NCBI GenBank assembly: GCA_009377645.1
Contig: WHTQ01000008.1
Location: 27,999-91,998 of the forward strand
Reading direction: 5' to 3'
DNA length: 64,000 nt
DNA from: Micromonosporaceae bacterium
GTDB taxonomy: Bacteria; Actinomycetota; Actinomycetes; Mycobacteriales; Micromonosporaceae
The notes beneath the pieces are model-generated. The model saw only the letters and a list, made by a program, of their open reading frames with translations. It had not been told where the DNA came from and ran no database searches. Position numbers and translations under genes: made by a program. Every line of letters starts with the position of its first letter. Position 1 is the first letter of the stretch. Positions 51,990-61,252 of the stretch are shown in pieces.

Positions 51990-53176
51990 CACGTTCCTCC
52001 CTGCAGGAGAACCAGATCGTCGCGGTGGACGACCTCCCGTTCGTAGGACGGTCCGAGCGCGGCGGACAGCTCGGCGGTGGTCCGCCCGAGCAGCGTCGGC
52101 AGCTCGACCGCGTCGTAGTTCACCAGCCCCCGGGCGACCGCCGTACCGCCGGTGTCGACCAGGTCGACCGGGTCGCCGGCGGTGAACCCGCCGTCCACGG
52201 CGGTGATCCCGGCCGGCAGCAGGGACTTGCGCCGGTCCACCACCGCCGCCACCGCGCCGGCGTCCAGGTGTAGCCGGCCGCGCGGGCTGGTGGCGTGCGC
52301 CAGCCAGTGCAGCCGGGCCGCCGGCCGGTGGCGGGCCGGGTGGAACAGGGTGCCGACCGGCTCACCGGCCAGCGCCTGGGCGGCCAGGGCGGCGTCGGCC
52401 AGCACCACCGGAATGCCGGCCCCGGTGGCGATCCGGGCGGCCTCCACCTTGGTGACCATGCCGCCGGTGCCGACTCCGGCCCGGCGGCTGCGGCCGAGCC
52501 GGACCCCGGCCAGGTCGTCACCGGCGTGCACCTCGTCGATCCGGTGGCTGCCCGACGCGGCGGTGCCGGCCGGGTCGCCGGTCCAGAGGCCATCCACATC
52601 GGAGAGCAGGATCAGCGCGTCGGCGTGGACCAGCGCGGCCACCAGCGCGGCCAGCCGGTCATTGTCACCGAACCGGATCTCGTCGGTCGCGACCGTGTCG
52701 TTCTCGTTCACGATCGGCACCGCGCGCAGGTCGAGCAGCCGGCGCAGGGTCCGGTACGCGTTGCGGTAGTGCGCCCGCCGGGTCAGGTCGTCGACCGTGA
52801 GCAGCACCTGCCCGACGGTCCGGCCGTGCCGGGCGAACGCGGTCGCGTACCGCCCGATCAGCTGCCCCTGGCCGACGCTGGCGGCCGCCTGCTGGGTGGC
52901 CAGGTCCCCGGGGCGGCGGGGTAGCCCGAGCGGGGGCAGCCCAGCGGCGATCGCGCCGGACGAGACCAGCACCACCTCCCGGCCCGGCACCACCGACCGC
53001 GGGACCGGGATGGCCGCCAGCGCGTCGACCAGCGCGTCCAGCCGACGGTCGGCCAGCCCGCCGGCCGGGTCGGTCAGCGAGGACGAGCCGATCTTGACCA
53101 CGATCCGGCGGGCCGCCGCCACCGCCGCCCGCCCGGTCCCCGTACTCTGCTGTCTCACCCTCAATTCCTGGCTCAC
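51989..53176 (-). CDS. proB: Glutamate 5-kinase
   Basis: ProB phosphorylates glutamate to gamma-glutamyl phosphate, the first and feedback-regulated step of proline synthesis. The 395-aa product has an amino-acid-kinase domain ([12 protein letters not shown] at about residues 25-36, [46 protein letters not shown]) and a C-terminal PUA domain (about 275-365; [11 protein letters not shown]). It begins with a GTG. It directly precedes proA. Confidence 0.94.
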   Translation of the reverse strand: MSQELRVRQQSTGTGRAAVAAARRIVVKIGSSSLTDPAGGLADRRLDALVDALAAIPVPRSVVPGREVVLVSSGAIAAGLPPLGLPRRPGDLATQQAAASVGQGQLIGRYATAFARHGRTVGQVLLTVDDLTRRAHYRNAYRTLRRLLDLRAVPIVNENDTVATDEIRFGDNDRLAALVAALVHADALILLSDVDGLWTGDPAGTAASGSHRIDEVHAGDDLAGVRLGRSRRAGVGTGGMVTKVEAARIATGAGIPVVLADAALAAQALAGEPVGTLFHPARHRPAARLHWLAHATSPRGRLHLDAGAVAAVVDRRKSLLPAGITAVDGGFTAGDPVDLVDTGGTAVARGLVNYDAVELPTLLGRTTAELSAALGPSYEREVVHRDDLVLLQGGT

Positions 53177-53196
53177 TCGGACTATTCTGCCTCCCG

Positions 53197-53508
53197 ATGG
53201 ATGCCGAGGAGTACGTGGAGGCGGTGCTCTGCCTGGTAGAGCGGATCCCGCCCGGCCGGGTGATGAGCTACGGGGCGATCGCGGAGGCGCTCGCCCCGGT
53301 GGCCGGCCGGGCCTCGCCGCGGCGGGTCGGCACGATCATGGCCCAGTACGGCGGCGGGGTGCCCTGGCACCGAGTGGTGGCCGCGGACGGGCGGCTGGTG
53401 CCGGGCAACGAGGTGGCGGCCCGCCGCCGGCACGCCGCGGAGGGGACGCCGATGCGGGGCGGCAAGGTCGATATGCGCACCGCCGCCTGGTTCCCGGACC
53501 CGGAGTAG
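53197..53508 (+). CDS. Alkyltransferase-like DNA-binding protein (MGMT family, no active Cys)
   Basis: The 103-aa product is a methylguanine-DNA methyltransferase C-terminal domain with the helix-turn-helix [16 protein letters not shown]. The active-site PCHR is replaced by PWHR (Trp57), so it cannot accept alkyl groups. Atl proteins of this type bind O6-alkylguanine and hand it to nucleotide excision repair. It begins 20 bases from proB on the other strand, and its stop touches the nuoB start region, so it may share the nuo transcript. Confidence 0.9.
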   Translation: MDAEEYVEAVLCLVERIPPGRVMSYGAIAEALAPVAGRASPRRVGTIMAQYGGGVPWHRVVAADGRLVPGNEVAARRRHAAEGTPMRGGKVDMRTAAWFPDPE

Positions 53509-53509
53509 G

Positions 53510-54085
53510 GTGACCGGTATGGCCAGCCTACCGGAGGTGCTCGGAGAGCCGATCCGGTTCGTGCTCAACTGGGGCCGGCGCTACTCGTTGTGGGTTTTCA
53601 ACTTCGGGCTGGCCTGCTGCGCGATCGAGTTCATCGCCACCAGCATGGGCCGGCACGACTTCATCCGGCTCGGGGTGATCCCGTTCGCGCACGGGCCGCG
53701 GCAGGCCGACCTGATGGTGGTCTCCGGGACGGTCACCGACAAGATGGCGCCGGCGATCAAGCGGCTGTACGACCAGATGCCGGAGCCGAAGTACGTGATC
53801 TCGTTCGGCGCCTGCTCGAACTGCGGCGGCCCCTACTGGGACTCCTACTCGGTGACCAAGGGCGTCGACCAGATCGTCCCGGTGGATGTGTACGTGCCCG
53901 GCTGCCCGCCCCGCCCGGAGGCGCTGCTGCACGGCATCCTGCAGCTGCAGGAGCGGATCGCCGCCGAGGAGTCCGGCCTGGGCGGAGTGTCCCGCCCGGA
54001 CCCGGCCGCCAGCGGGCGTAGCGCCAGCGCCGCCGCCGGTTCGGCGGCGGCGCTGACCGCGCCGCTGGTGCCCGCTCCCGAGTAG
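53510..54085 (+). CDS. nuoB: NADH-quinone oxidoreductase subunit B (NuoB-like)
   Basis: NuoB holds cluster N2, which passes electrons to quinone at the base of the peripheral arm. The 191-aa product has the tandem CC in [11 protein letters not shown] (about residues 31-41), [11 protein letters not shown] and [15 protein letters not shown], all cluster ligands present. An Ala/Ser-rich tail of about 40 residues is extra. The GTG start has GGAG nearby; an ATG nine bases on is possible. It opens a partial nuo operon. No nuoA precedes it. Confidence 0.9.
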   Translation: MTGMASLPEVLGEPIRFVLNWGRRYSLWVFNFGLACCAIEFIATSMGRHDFIRLGVIPFAHGPRQADLMVVSGTVTDKMAPAIKRLYDQMPEPKYVISFGACSNCGGPYWDSYSVTKGVDQIVPVDVYVPGCPPRPEALLHGILQLQERIAAEESGLGGVSRPDPAASGRSASAAAGSAAALTAPLVPAPE

Positions 54086-54189
54086 GGGTGCGGGACCGGA
54101 TCCTTGACCTGCGGCGCCTCGGGTTCCGGGGCCGGTGCTCGGGCGCCGGGTTGCACCGCGGACCCGGGAGGAGGCATAGGATCGGGCGC

Positions 54190-54780
54190 ATGGTGCCGGA
54201 GGAGGTCGGCGCCCGGCTCGGCGGGCTGGTTCCCGAGGCACAGCCGTCCGTGTCCGGTGGCGAGCAGTTCGCCCGGGCCACCGTGGACGTGCCGCCGCCG
54301 GCCTGGGCGGCGGCGCTGCGGGCGGCCCGCGACGACCCGGCGCTGGCGATGGACTTCCTGGACTGGCTGTCGGCGGTCGACGAGCTGGCGGCCGGGTTCC
54401 GGATGGTGGCCCACCTGTGGTCGACCACCGCCCGGCACGGGGTGCTGGTGCGCACCCTGCTCCCGCCGGAGGCGCCGGAGCTGGCCTCGGTGGTGGACAT
54501 CTACCCGGGCGCCGCCTGGCATGAGCGGGAGACGCACGAGATGTTCGGGGTCTCGTTCACCGGGCACCCCGGCGGCAACGCCCCGCTGCTGCTGCCGCCG
54601 GAGTTCGAGGGGCATCCGTTGCGGAAGGACTTCGTGCTCGCCTCCCGGGTCGCCAAGCCCTGGCCGGGGGCCAAGGAGCCGGGCGAGCCGCGTGCCGGGA
54701 GCGCCCGCCGGCAGCCGATGCGCCCGCCCGGCGTACCCGCCCCGGGTGAATGGGGTCCACCGGCCACGGAGGGCGAGTAG
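54190..54780 (+). CDS. nuoC: NADH-quinone oxidoreductase subunit C (NuoC-like)
   Basis: The 196-aa product is a peripheral-arm subunit: LDWLSAVDELAAGFRMVAHL, VVDIYPGAAWHERETHEMFG (the diagnostic motif) and HPLRKDF. A Pro-rich tail replaces nothing essential. Normally NuoD follows, or is fused to C; here nuoH starts two bases after the stop, so the 49-kDa NuoD subunit is not encoded. About 104 bases separate nuoB from nuoC. Confidence 0.87.
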   Translation: MVPEEVGARLGGLVPEAQPSVSGGEQFARATVDVPPPAWAAALRAARDDPALAMDFLDWLSAVDELAAGFRMVAHLWSTTARHGVLVRTLLPPEAPELASVVDIYPGAAWHERETHEMFGVSFTGHPGGNAPLLLPPEFEGHPLRKDFVLASRVAKPWPGAKEPGEPRAGSARRQPMRPPGVPAPGEWGPPATEGE

Positions 54781-54782
54781 GC

Positions 54783-55742
54783 GTGCCGGTCGCGGTGGAG
54801 CTGGTGGTCCGGGTCGGGGCCGTGGTGGCCGCGTTCCTGCTGCTCCCGCTGCTGGTCGGGCAGACCGAGCACAAGGTGATGGCGCACATGCAGGGCCGGC
54901 TCGGCCCGATGTACGCGGGCGGCTACCACGGCTGGGCCCAGCTGATCGCCGACGGGGTCAAGTTCGTGCAGAAGGAGGACGTCACGCCCCGCGGCGCCGA
55001 CCGGCCGGTGTTCCAGCTGGCGCCGGCGGTCACCCTGCTGCCGTACCTGCTGGTCCTGCTGGTGGTGCCGCTCGGTCCGGGCGACCTGGTGGGGCAACCC
55101 CTGGACGCCGGGTTGTTCCTGGTGCTGGCGGTGCTGGCGGTGCCGGTGGTCGGGGTGATGATGGCGGCGTGGGCCTCGGCGAACAAGTACAGCCTGCTGG
55201 GTGGGGTACGCGGGGCGGCCCAGCTGCTCGGGTACGAGCTGCCGTTCGTGCTCTCCGCCGCCTCGGTGGCGATGGCCGCCGGCACGCTGTCGCTGCCCGG
55301 GATCGTGGCGGCGTGGCGGCCGTGGTGGCTGCTGTGGCAGCTGCCCGCGCTGTTCGTGTTTTTCGTGGCGGGGGTGGCGGAGATCCGCCGCCCGCCGCTG
55401 GACGCCCCGATCGCCGACACCGAGCTGGTGTTTGGCTACAAGACCGAGTACACCGGGATGCGGTTCGCGTTCATGATGCTGGCGGAGTACGCCGGGATCG
55501 TGGTGATCGCGTCGCTGACCACGGTGCTGTTCCTGGGCGGCTGGCACGGGCCGGCGCCGGAGCAGCTGGGCTGGCTGTGGACGCTGCTCAAGATCTTTGC
55601 GGTCTGCTTCGTGATCATCTGGCTGCGGGTGACCTTCCCGCGGCTGCGGGTCGACCAGCTGCAGCAGCTGTGCTGGCTGGTGCTGGTCCCGCTGGCGCTC
55701 GGCCAGCTGGTGCTGACCGCCGCGGTCCGGATGGTGATCTGA
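54783..55742 (+). CDS. nuoH: NADH-quinone oxidoreductase subunit H (NuoH-like)
   Basis: The 319-aa membrane subunit links the quinone tunnel with the proton-pumping arm. It has about eight helices, VMAHMQGRLGPMYAG and DGVKFVQKEDVTP near the N-terminus, ASANKYSLLGGVRGAAQLLGYE, cited here as SANKYSLLGGVRGAAQLLGY, and GYKTEYTGMRFAFMMLAEY. The loop PPLDAPIADTELVFG corresponds to PFDLPEAESELVAG of typical NuoH, so several acidic residues differ. The GTG follows the nuoC stop after two bases. Confidence 0.88.
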   Translation: MPVAVELVVRVGAVVAAFLLLPLLVGQTEHKVMAHMQGRLGPMYAGGYHGWAQLIADGVKFVQKEDVTPRGADRPVFQLAPAVTLLPYLLVLLVVPLGPGDLVGQPLDAGLFLVLAVLAVPVVGVMMAAWASANKYSLLGGVRGAAQLLGYELPFVLSAASVAMAAGTLSLPGIVAAWRPWWLLWQLPALFVFFVAGVAEIRRPPLDAPIADTELVFGYKTEYTGMRFAFMMLAEYAGIVVIASLTTVLFLGGWHGPAPEQLGWLWTLLKIFAVCFVIIWLRVTFPRLRVDQLQQLCWLVLVPLALGQLVLTAAVRMVI

Positions 55743-55756
55743 CGATGCCCCGCGGC

Positions 55757-56341
55757 TCAGGCGTCCGGCCGGTAGTACGGAGGGGTGATCTGGCTGATCG
55801 GCACCTGGATCACCCACGGCTCGTCGATGTCGATCGTCCGGTCGAACCGTCCCGTCAGGGCGTAGACCTGGGCCTCCGGCTTTATCCGGTGGGTGTAGGC
55901 CACGATCCCGCCCTCGGTCTCCACCCGCCAGTAGTACGGGATCCCGGCCTGTGCATACAGGGCCGGCTTGGCCACCCGGTCCATGGTCACCGACCCGGGC
56001 GAGACGATCTCCACCGCCAGCAGCACCTCATGCGGCTTGAACTTGGACGGTTCCCGGGCTGCCGCCTCGGCGGTGACCACCAGCACGTCCGGGGTGAGCG
56101 AGCGGAGCCGGCTGATCCGCACCTCCACCCCCTGGAACACCACCCACTCGGGCGGGCAGCTAACCTCGAGCGCGGTGTCGAGCCGTACGACCAGCTTCTG
56201 GTGGCGGGAAGTGGGGGATGGCGACACGATCAGGGCTCCGTCGATGAGTTCGTAGCGGTGGCCGTCCTCGGGCAGCTCGTCGAGGTCGTCGGTGGTCCAC
56301 TCACCCGACGGCGGGTGCAGGTCGCTCAGCGCCGCGGTCAT
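55757..56341 (-). CDS. Uma2-family (DUF820) putative endonuclease
   Basis: The 194-aa product has the PD-(D/E)xK-like core of Uma2 proteins: YELIDGALIVSPSPTSRHQ at the N-terminus, SLTPDVLVV with the catalytic Asp, and LLAVEIVSPGS with the Glu. No biological role of the family is settled; copies multiply in some genomes. It has GGAGGTGTC before its ATG. It lies antisense between nuoH and nuoI, splitting the nuo operon, which suggests later insertion. Confidence 0.85.
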   Translation of the reverse strand: MTAALSDLHPPSGEWTTDDLDELPEDGHRYELIDGALIVSPSPTSRHQKLVVRLDTALEVSCPPEWVVFQGVEVRISRLRSLTPDVLVVTAEAAAREPSKFKPHEVLLAVEIVSPGSVTMDRVAKPALYAQAGIPYYWRVETEGGIVAYTHRIKPEAQVYALTGRFDRTIDIDEPWVIQVPISQITPPYYRPDA

Positions 56342-56424
56342 GACACCTCCTCGGAGTCCTCGTACCGCCCAGCCTACCCCGGGGGTGGTCGCGGAATCGG
56401 CCGGCTCAGGGCAGGATGTGCCAG

Positions 56425-56943
56425 ATGAGCGGTGTTCCCGGGACGGGGTTGGCAAAGGGCCTGGCGGTCACGCTGGGCGCCATGACTCGCCGGGCCCACA
56501 CCCGGCAGTACCCGGACACCCCGCCGGATCTGCCTCCCCGCTCCCGCGGCGTGATCGCGCTGCTGGAGGAGAACTGCACGGTCTGCATGCTCTGCGCCCG
56601 GGAGTGCCCGGACTGGTGCATCTACATCGACTCGCACAAGGAGGAGGTGCACACCCCCGGCGCCGCCCGGGCCCGGCAGCGCAACGTGCTGGACCGGTTC
56701 GCGATCGACTTCTCGCTGTGCATGTACTGCGGGATCTGCATCGAGGTATGTCCGTTCGACGCGCTGTTCTGGACCCCCGAGTTCGAGTACGCGGAGCACG
56801 ACATCCGGGAGCTGCTGCACGAGAAGGGGCGGCTCGGGGAGTGGATGGTGACCGTGCCGCCGCCCCCGGCGAACGACCCGAACGGTGAGCCGGCTAAGGA
56901 GGAGGCGGCTGCCCGGAAGGCGGCCGAGGGGGCGGCTGGATGA
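56425..56943 (+). CDS. nuoI: NADH-quinone oxidoreductase subunit I (NuoI-like)
   Basis: The roughly 172-aa product is an 8Fe ferredoxin-type subunit with both 4Fe-4S motifs, [15 protein letters not shown] (about residues 50-64) and [16 protein letters not shown] (about 93-108), which carry clusters N6a and N6b. An in-frame ATG nine bases upstream could also start it. The C-terminal tail is Ala/Glu/Lys-rich. The stop overlaps nuoJ (ATGA). Separation from nuoH by the antisense Uma2 gene means it may need its own promoter. Confidence 0.9.
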   Translation: MSGVPGTGLAKGLAVTLGAMTRRAHTRQYPDTPPDLPPRSRGVIALLEENCTVCMLCARECPDWCIYIDSHKEEVHTPGAARARQRNVLDRFAIDFSLCMYCGICIEVCPFDALFWTPEFEYAEHDIRELLHEKGRLGEWMVTVPPPPANDPNGEPAKEEAAARKAAEGAAG

Positions 56944-57470
56944 CGGTTGCCGACGTGCTGTTGCTGGGGCTCGGCGCCGTCGCGGTCGGCGCCGGGCTGT
57001 GTGTGGTGACCACCGCGCACCTGGTCCGGGCCGGGCTCTACCTGGTGGTCTGCCTGGGCGCGCTGGCCGGGATGTTCCTGGTGCTCACCGCCGAGCTGGT
57101 GGCCTGGGTGCAGGTGCTGATCTACGTCGGTGCGGTGGTGGTGCTGCTGCTGTTCGCGGTGATGCTGACCCGGGCACCGATCGGGGCCAGCGGCGACCTG
57201 GACCGGCCCGGCTGGCCCGGACTGCTGGTCGGCGCCGGGGCCGGGCTGGGGCTGGCGGCGCTGTTCGTGGACGCGTACCGCTGGACCTCGGTGTCGCTGC
57301 CGGATGGGCCGGATGGGCCGGGCAGCGCCGGGGTGCTCGGCGGCGAGCTCTTCCGGAGCTGGGTGCTGCCGTTCGAGGTGCTGTCGGTGCTGCTGCTGGC
57401 GGCCCTGGTCGGGGCGATCATCGTGTCCCGCCCGGACGTGGGGGCCTCGGACCGGGGAGCGGAGCGCTGA
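56940..57470 (+). CDS. nuoJ: NADH-quinone oxidoreductase subunit J (NuoJ-like)
   Basis: The 176-aa product has five membrane helices, including the conserved [20 protein letters not shown] segment (about residues 54-73) that forms part of the E-channel next to NuoK. Its ATG overlaps the nuoI stop by four bases and its TGA overlaps the nuoK ATG by one, so nuoI-J-K are translationally coupled. Confidence 0.88.
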   Translation: MTVADVLLLGLGAVAVGAGLCVVTTAHLVRAGLYLVVCLGALAGMFLVLTAELVAWVQVLIYVGAVVVLLLFAVMLTRAPIGASGDLDRPGWPGLLVGAGAGLGLAALFVDAYRWTSVSLPDGPDGPGSAGVLGGELFRSWVLPFEVLSVLLLAALVGAIIVSRPDVGASDRGAER

Positions 57471-57844
57471 TGCACCCGGTTGTCCCGTACGTCGTGGCGG
57501 CGCTGCTGTTCGGGATCGGTGGGTTCGGTGTGCTGCGCCGCCGGAACGCGATCCTGCTGCTGATGGCGGTCGAGCTGATGCTCAACTCGGTCAACCTGGT
57601 GCTGGTCACCGCGAGCGCCACCGTCCGAGCCACGCTGGCGGCCGCCGGCACCGCCGCCCATACCGGACAAGTCTTCGTCCTGTTCATCATCGTGATCGCC
57701 GCGGCCGAGGTCGGGGTGGGGCTGGCGATCGTGCTGCAGCTCTACCGGCTGCGGGGGTCGGCCGAAGTGGACACCGTGCCACTGGCCGACCCGGAGCCCG
57801 ACCGCGAGCCGGAGCCGGGGCCGGAGCGGGTGGTGGTCCGGTGA
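57470..57844 (+). CDS. nuoK: NADH-quinone oxidoreductase subunit K (NuoK-like)
   Basis: The 124-aa product has three helices. Conserved Glu residues lie in AVELMLNSVNLVLV and IAAAEVGVGLAIVLQLYR, the two that help move protons in NuoK. The ~25-residue acidic Pro/Glu tail is longer than in E. coli. It overlaps nuoJ and nuoL (GTGA) at its ends. Confidence 0.9.
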   Translation: MHPVVPYVVAALLFGIGGFGVLRRRNAILLLMAVELMLNSVNLVLVTASATVRATLAAAGTAAHTGQVFVLFIIVIAAAEVGVGLAIVLQLYRLRGSAEVDTVPLADPEPDREPEPGPERVVVR

Positions 57845-59739
57845 CCGCGGCGATGCTGCTGCCGGCCGTCCCGTTCGGAGCGGCCCTGGCCGGCCTGCTA
57901 CTGCCGCCGCTGCGGGCCCGGGCCGCCGCGGCGGTGCTCGGGATCGCCGGCGCGGCGGCGGCGCTGCTGCTGGCGTGCGGGCTGCTGGTGGCGCTGGACC
58001 AGCCGTCCGAGCAGTCCCGGCAGCTGGTCCGGTTCGGCCACCTGGCGGTCGACTTCGGGGTCCGGGTCGACTCGGCCGCGCTGCTGGTCGCGGTGGCGGT
58101 CGGAGTGGTCGCGCTCGCGGTGCAGGTCTACTCGGTGTCCTACCTGGACGGTGACGAGGGCTACCCTGCATACGCGGCCCAGGTGTCGCTGTTCACCGCC
58201 GCGATGCTGCTGGTGGTGGTGGCCGGGGACCTGATCGTGCTGCTGGTCGGCTGGGAGGTCATGGGGATCTGCTCGTACCTGCTGATCGCCCACGACCGTC
58301 GGCTCCCGGAGGCGCCCGGCGCGGCGGTGAAGGCGTTCCTTGTCACCCGGGTCGGTGACGTCGGGTTCTGGCTCGGCGTGATCCTGCTCGGGGTGCACAC
58401 CGGCAGCTTCCGGATCGCCGACGTGCTGGCGGCGGTGACCGGCGGCGAGCTGTCCACCGCTACGCTCACCGCCGCCGGGCTGCTGCTGCTGGCCGGGGTG
58501 GCCGGCAAGAGCGCCCAGTTCCCGTTGCACACCTGGCTGCCGGACGCGATGGCCGGCCCGACCCCGATCTCGGCCCTGATCCACGCCGCCACGATGGTGG
58601 CGGCCGGCGTCTACGTGGTGTTCCGGCTCTACCCGGTGTTCTCGTACGGGGACGGGGTGCTGCCGGTGCTGGCGGTGGTGGCCGCGGTGACCATGCTGCT
58701 GGGCGCGCTCGCCGCCACCGCCGCCGATGACATCAAGCGGGTGCTGGCCTGGTCGACGGTCTCGCAGCTGGCCTACATGGTCGGAGCGCTGGCGGTGGGC
58801 GCGACCGCGGCGGCGCTGTTCCACCTGCTGACCCACGCCGCCTTCAAGGCGCTGCTGTTCCTGGCCGCCGGGGCGGTCATCCACGCGGTCGGCAGCAACC
58901 TGATGTCGGCCATGGGCGGGCTGCGCCGCCCGATGCCGGTCACCTTCTGGAGCATGACGATCGGGCTCGGCGCGCTGGTCGGAGTCCCACCGCTGGCCGG
59001 CTTCTGGAGCAAGGACGCGATCCTGCACTCCGCCTCCGGCGGAGCCGGCTGGGCCGCCGGGCTGGTGTTCGCCGCCGGCCTGGCCACCGTCGTGGTCACC
59101 GCCTGGTACGCGACCCGGCTGTGGCTGCGCACCTTCTTCGGTCTGTCCAGATCGGAGGCGACGGCGCACGACCCGCCGCCGCTGATGGCGTGGCCGGTGG
59201 TGGCGCTGGCGGTGCCGAGCGGGCTGCTCGGGTTCGTGGCGCTGTCCGACGGGTTCGTGGACCGGTTGTCGACCCCGGTGCCGGCGGACTGGACCGGGGC
59301 GGCGGCCCGGCCGGACGCGCTGCCTGCGCAGCCGGTGCTGGCCGACCAGGCGCTGGTGCACGCCGGCGGGTTCGTGCTGCTGCCGCTGGCGGCGGCGGCG
59401 GTCGGGATCGCGGCGGCGTGGCTGGTCTGGCAGCGCGACCCGGCCACCGACCCGGCCCGGGCGCTCGGGCGGCTGCGGCCGGTCTTCGAGCGGGAGTTCT
59501 ATCTGGACGGCTTCCAGGACGTGCTGGTGGTGCGGCCGGTCCGGGCGCTGGCCCGGGCGGTCCGCCGGGCCGACGAGTCGGTGGTGGACGGCACGGTGGA
59601 GGGCACCGGGCGTGGCACCGTCTCGCTCGGCGGGCTGGTGGCGCGGGCACACCGGGCGGCGCTGCCGCGGGCGGTGGTGGCGGTGCTGGCGGGCGCGCTG
59701 CTGGCTGGCCTAGCGGCAACCCTGGGAGCCGCCCTGTGA
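57841..59739 (+). CDS. nuoL: NADH-quinone oxidoreductase subunit L (NuoL-like)
   Basis: The 632-aa antiporter-like subunit has the Mrp-type core: GWEVMGICSYLLIAH with the key Glu, AKSAQFPLHTWLPDAM-type segment (here GKSAQFPLHTWLPDAM) with the key Lys, HAATMVAAGVYVVFRLYPVF and HAAFKALLFLAAGAVIHAVG. A long C-terminal extension (about residues 560-632) is the lateral helix of NuoL. The GTG overlaps the nuoK stop. Confidence 0.93.
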   Translation: MTAAMLLPAVPFGAALAGLLLPPLRARAAAAVLGIAGAAAALLLACGLLVALDQPSEQSRQLVRFGHLAVDFGVRVDSAALLVAVAVGVVALAVQVYSVSYLDGDEGYPAYAAQVSLFTAAMLLVVVAGDLIVLLVGWEVMGICSYLLIAHDRRLPEAPGAAVKAFLVTRVGDVGFWLGVILLGVHTGSFRIADVLAAVTGGELSTATLTAAGLLLLAGVAGKSAQFPLHTWLPDAMAGPTPISALIHAATMVAAGVYVVFRLYPVFSYGDGVLPVLAVVAAVTMLLGALAATAADDIKRVLAWSTVSQLAYMVGALAVGATAAALFHLLTHAAFKALLFLAAGAVIHAVGSNLMSAMGGLRRPMPVTFWSMTIGLGALVGVPPLAGFWSKDAILHSASGGAGWAAGLVFAAGLATVVVTAWYATRLWLRTFFGLSRSEATAHDPPPLMAWPVVALAVPSGLLGFVALSDGFVDRLSTPVPADWTGAAARPDALPAQPVLADQALVHAGGFVLLPLAAAAVGIAAAWLVWQRDPATDPARALGRLRPVFEREFYLDGFQDVLVVRPVRALARAVRRADESVVDGTVEGTGRGTVSLGGLVARAHRAALPRAVVAVLAGALLAGLAATLGAAL

Positions 59740-59764
59740 CCGCCGTCCGTGGAGGTGGTCCACG

Positions 59765-61252
59765 ATGACCGCCGGACAAGTCGTACTTATCCTGACGCTG
59801 GCGGTCCCGGCGGCCGGGGCGGTGGCGGTCCCGCTGCTGCCGGACCGGGTCGCCAGGATCACCGGTACGGGTGCGGCCGGGCTCACCCTCCTGGCCAGCG
59901 TGCTGCTGTACGCGGGACGGGGCGGGACCAGCCTCGAACCGGCGGCCCCGGTCCGGCCGTGGCACTCGGTACGCGGCGACTGGGCGCCGGGACTGGACCT
60001 GCAGTTCCACATCGGAGTCGACGGGATCTCGTACCCGCTGGTGGTCCTTACCGCACTGCTGACCCTGCTGTGCTGCGGCTACCTGCTGGGGCGCCCGGAC
60101 GGCAGCCGGATGCTGGTCGCGCTGCTGCTGGCGGCCGAGGTCGGGATCGTCGGCACCTTCCTGGCGCTGGACCTGGTGCTGTTCTTCGTGTTCTTCGAGG
60201 TCGTGCTGCTGCCGATGTACGCGATGATCGCGATCTGGGGCGGGCCGGGGCGCCGGGCGGCCGCTCGCAAGTTCGTGCTCTACACACTGCTCGGCTCGGT
60301 GCTGCTGCTGGTCGGGGTGTTCGTGGTGGTGGCCGCGGCGGGGACCGCCGACATCGTCGCGCTCACCGGCGGGGGACAGCTTGGCCGCGGCACCCAGCTG
60401 CTCGGGTTCACGTTCTTCGCGCTCGCGTTCGCGGTCAAGGCACCACTGTGGCCGTTGCACACCTGGCTGCCGGACGCGCACACCGAGGCGCCGACGGTCG
60501 GCAGCGTGATCCTGGCCGGGGTGCTGCTGAAGCTGGGCACCTACGGGCTGATCCGGATCGGGGTCGGCGTGACCCCGGAGGGGGCGGCCTGGGCGGCAAC
60601 GGTGCTGGGCACCCTGGCGGTGGCCGCGATCGTCGTCGGGGCGCTGGTCTGCCTGGCGCAGACCGAGCTGAAGCGGCTGATCGCGTACTCCTCGGTCGGG
60701 CATATGGGGTTCGTGCTGCTCGGGATCGCCACGGGATCGGCGGCCGGGATCCAGGCGGCGCTGATCGGCAACATCGCCCACGGGGTGATCACCGGGCTGC
60801 TGTTCTTCCTGGCCGGGGCGATCAAGGACCGGACCGGCACCGGCGAGCTGGCCGCGCTCGGCGGGCTGCGGGAGACCGCGCCGGGGCTGGCCGGCATCCT
60901 CGGGTTCGCCGCGATCGCCTCGCTCGGCCTCCCCGGGCTGGCCGGCTTCTGGGGCGAGGTGTTCGCGGTGGTGGCGGCGATCCAGCGCGGCAGTCCCGGA
61001 TGGACAGTGCTGGGGGTGGTTGCCGCGGTCGGGGCCGCCCTGACCGCCGGGTACTTCCTGCGGCTGCTGCGCCGGGTCACCCACGGCCCGCCGGCCGCCG
61101 TCCCGGTCGCGCCGGCCGGGCTGGCCCGGATCGAGCTGGTCGCCTGGGCTCCGCTGGTCGGGCTTACGCTCGTGATCGGGCTGCTGCCGGTGCTGGTGCT
61201 CGGCATGGCCTACGGCCCGGTCGAGGCGCTCGCAGTAGGGGTCGGCGGATGA
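59765..61252 (+). CDS. nuoM: NADH-quinone oxidoreductase subunit M (NuoM-like)
   Basis: The 495-aa antiporter-like proton-pump subunit has FFEVVLLPMYAMIAIWGG (key Glu), FAVKAPLWPLHTWLPDAHTE (key Lys) and ELKRLIAYSSVGHMGFVLLG. Fourteen or so helices are expected. It begins 25 bases after nuoL and overlaps nuoN by four bases. Confidence 0.93.
   Translation: MTAGQVVLILTLAVPAAGAVAVPLLPDRVARITGTGAAGLTLLASVLLYAGRGGTSLEPAAPVRPWHSVRGDWAPGLDLQFHIGVDGISYPLVVLTALLTLLCCGYLLGRPDGSRMLVALLLAAEVGIVGTFLALDLVLFFVFFEVVLLPMYAMIAIWGGPGRRAAARKFVLYTLLGSVLLLVGVFVVVAAAGTADIVALTGGGQLGRGTQLLGFTFFALAFAVKAPLWPLHTWLPDAHTEAPTVGSVILAGVLLKLGTYGLIRIGVGVTPEGAAWAATVLGTLAVAAIVVGALVCLAQTELKRLIAYSSVGHMGFVLLGIATGSAAGIQAALIGNIAHGVITGLLFFLAGAIKDRTGTGELAALGGLRETAPGLAGILGFAAIASLGLPGLAGFWGEVFAVVAAIQRGSPGWTVLGVVAAVGAALTAGYFLRLLRRVTHGPPAAVPVAPAGLARIELVAWAPLVGLTLVIGLLPVLVLGMAYGPVEALAVGVGG

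Noticed and set aside
54104..56428. A long plus-strand open frame across nuoC and nuoH that might have been a NuoD
   Set aside because: It is an out-of-frame shadow rich in Arg, Gly and Ala with no NuoD motifs. The real nuoC and nuoH use other frames.
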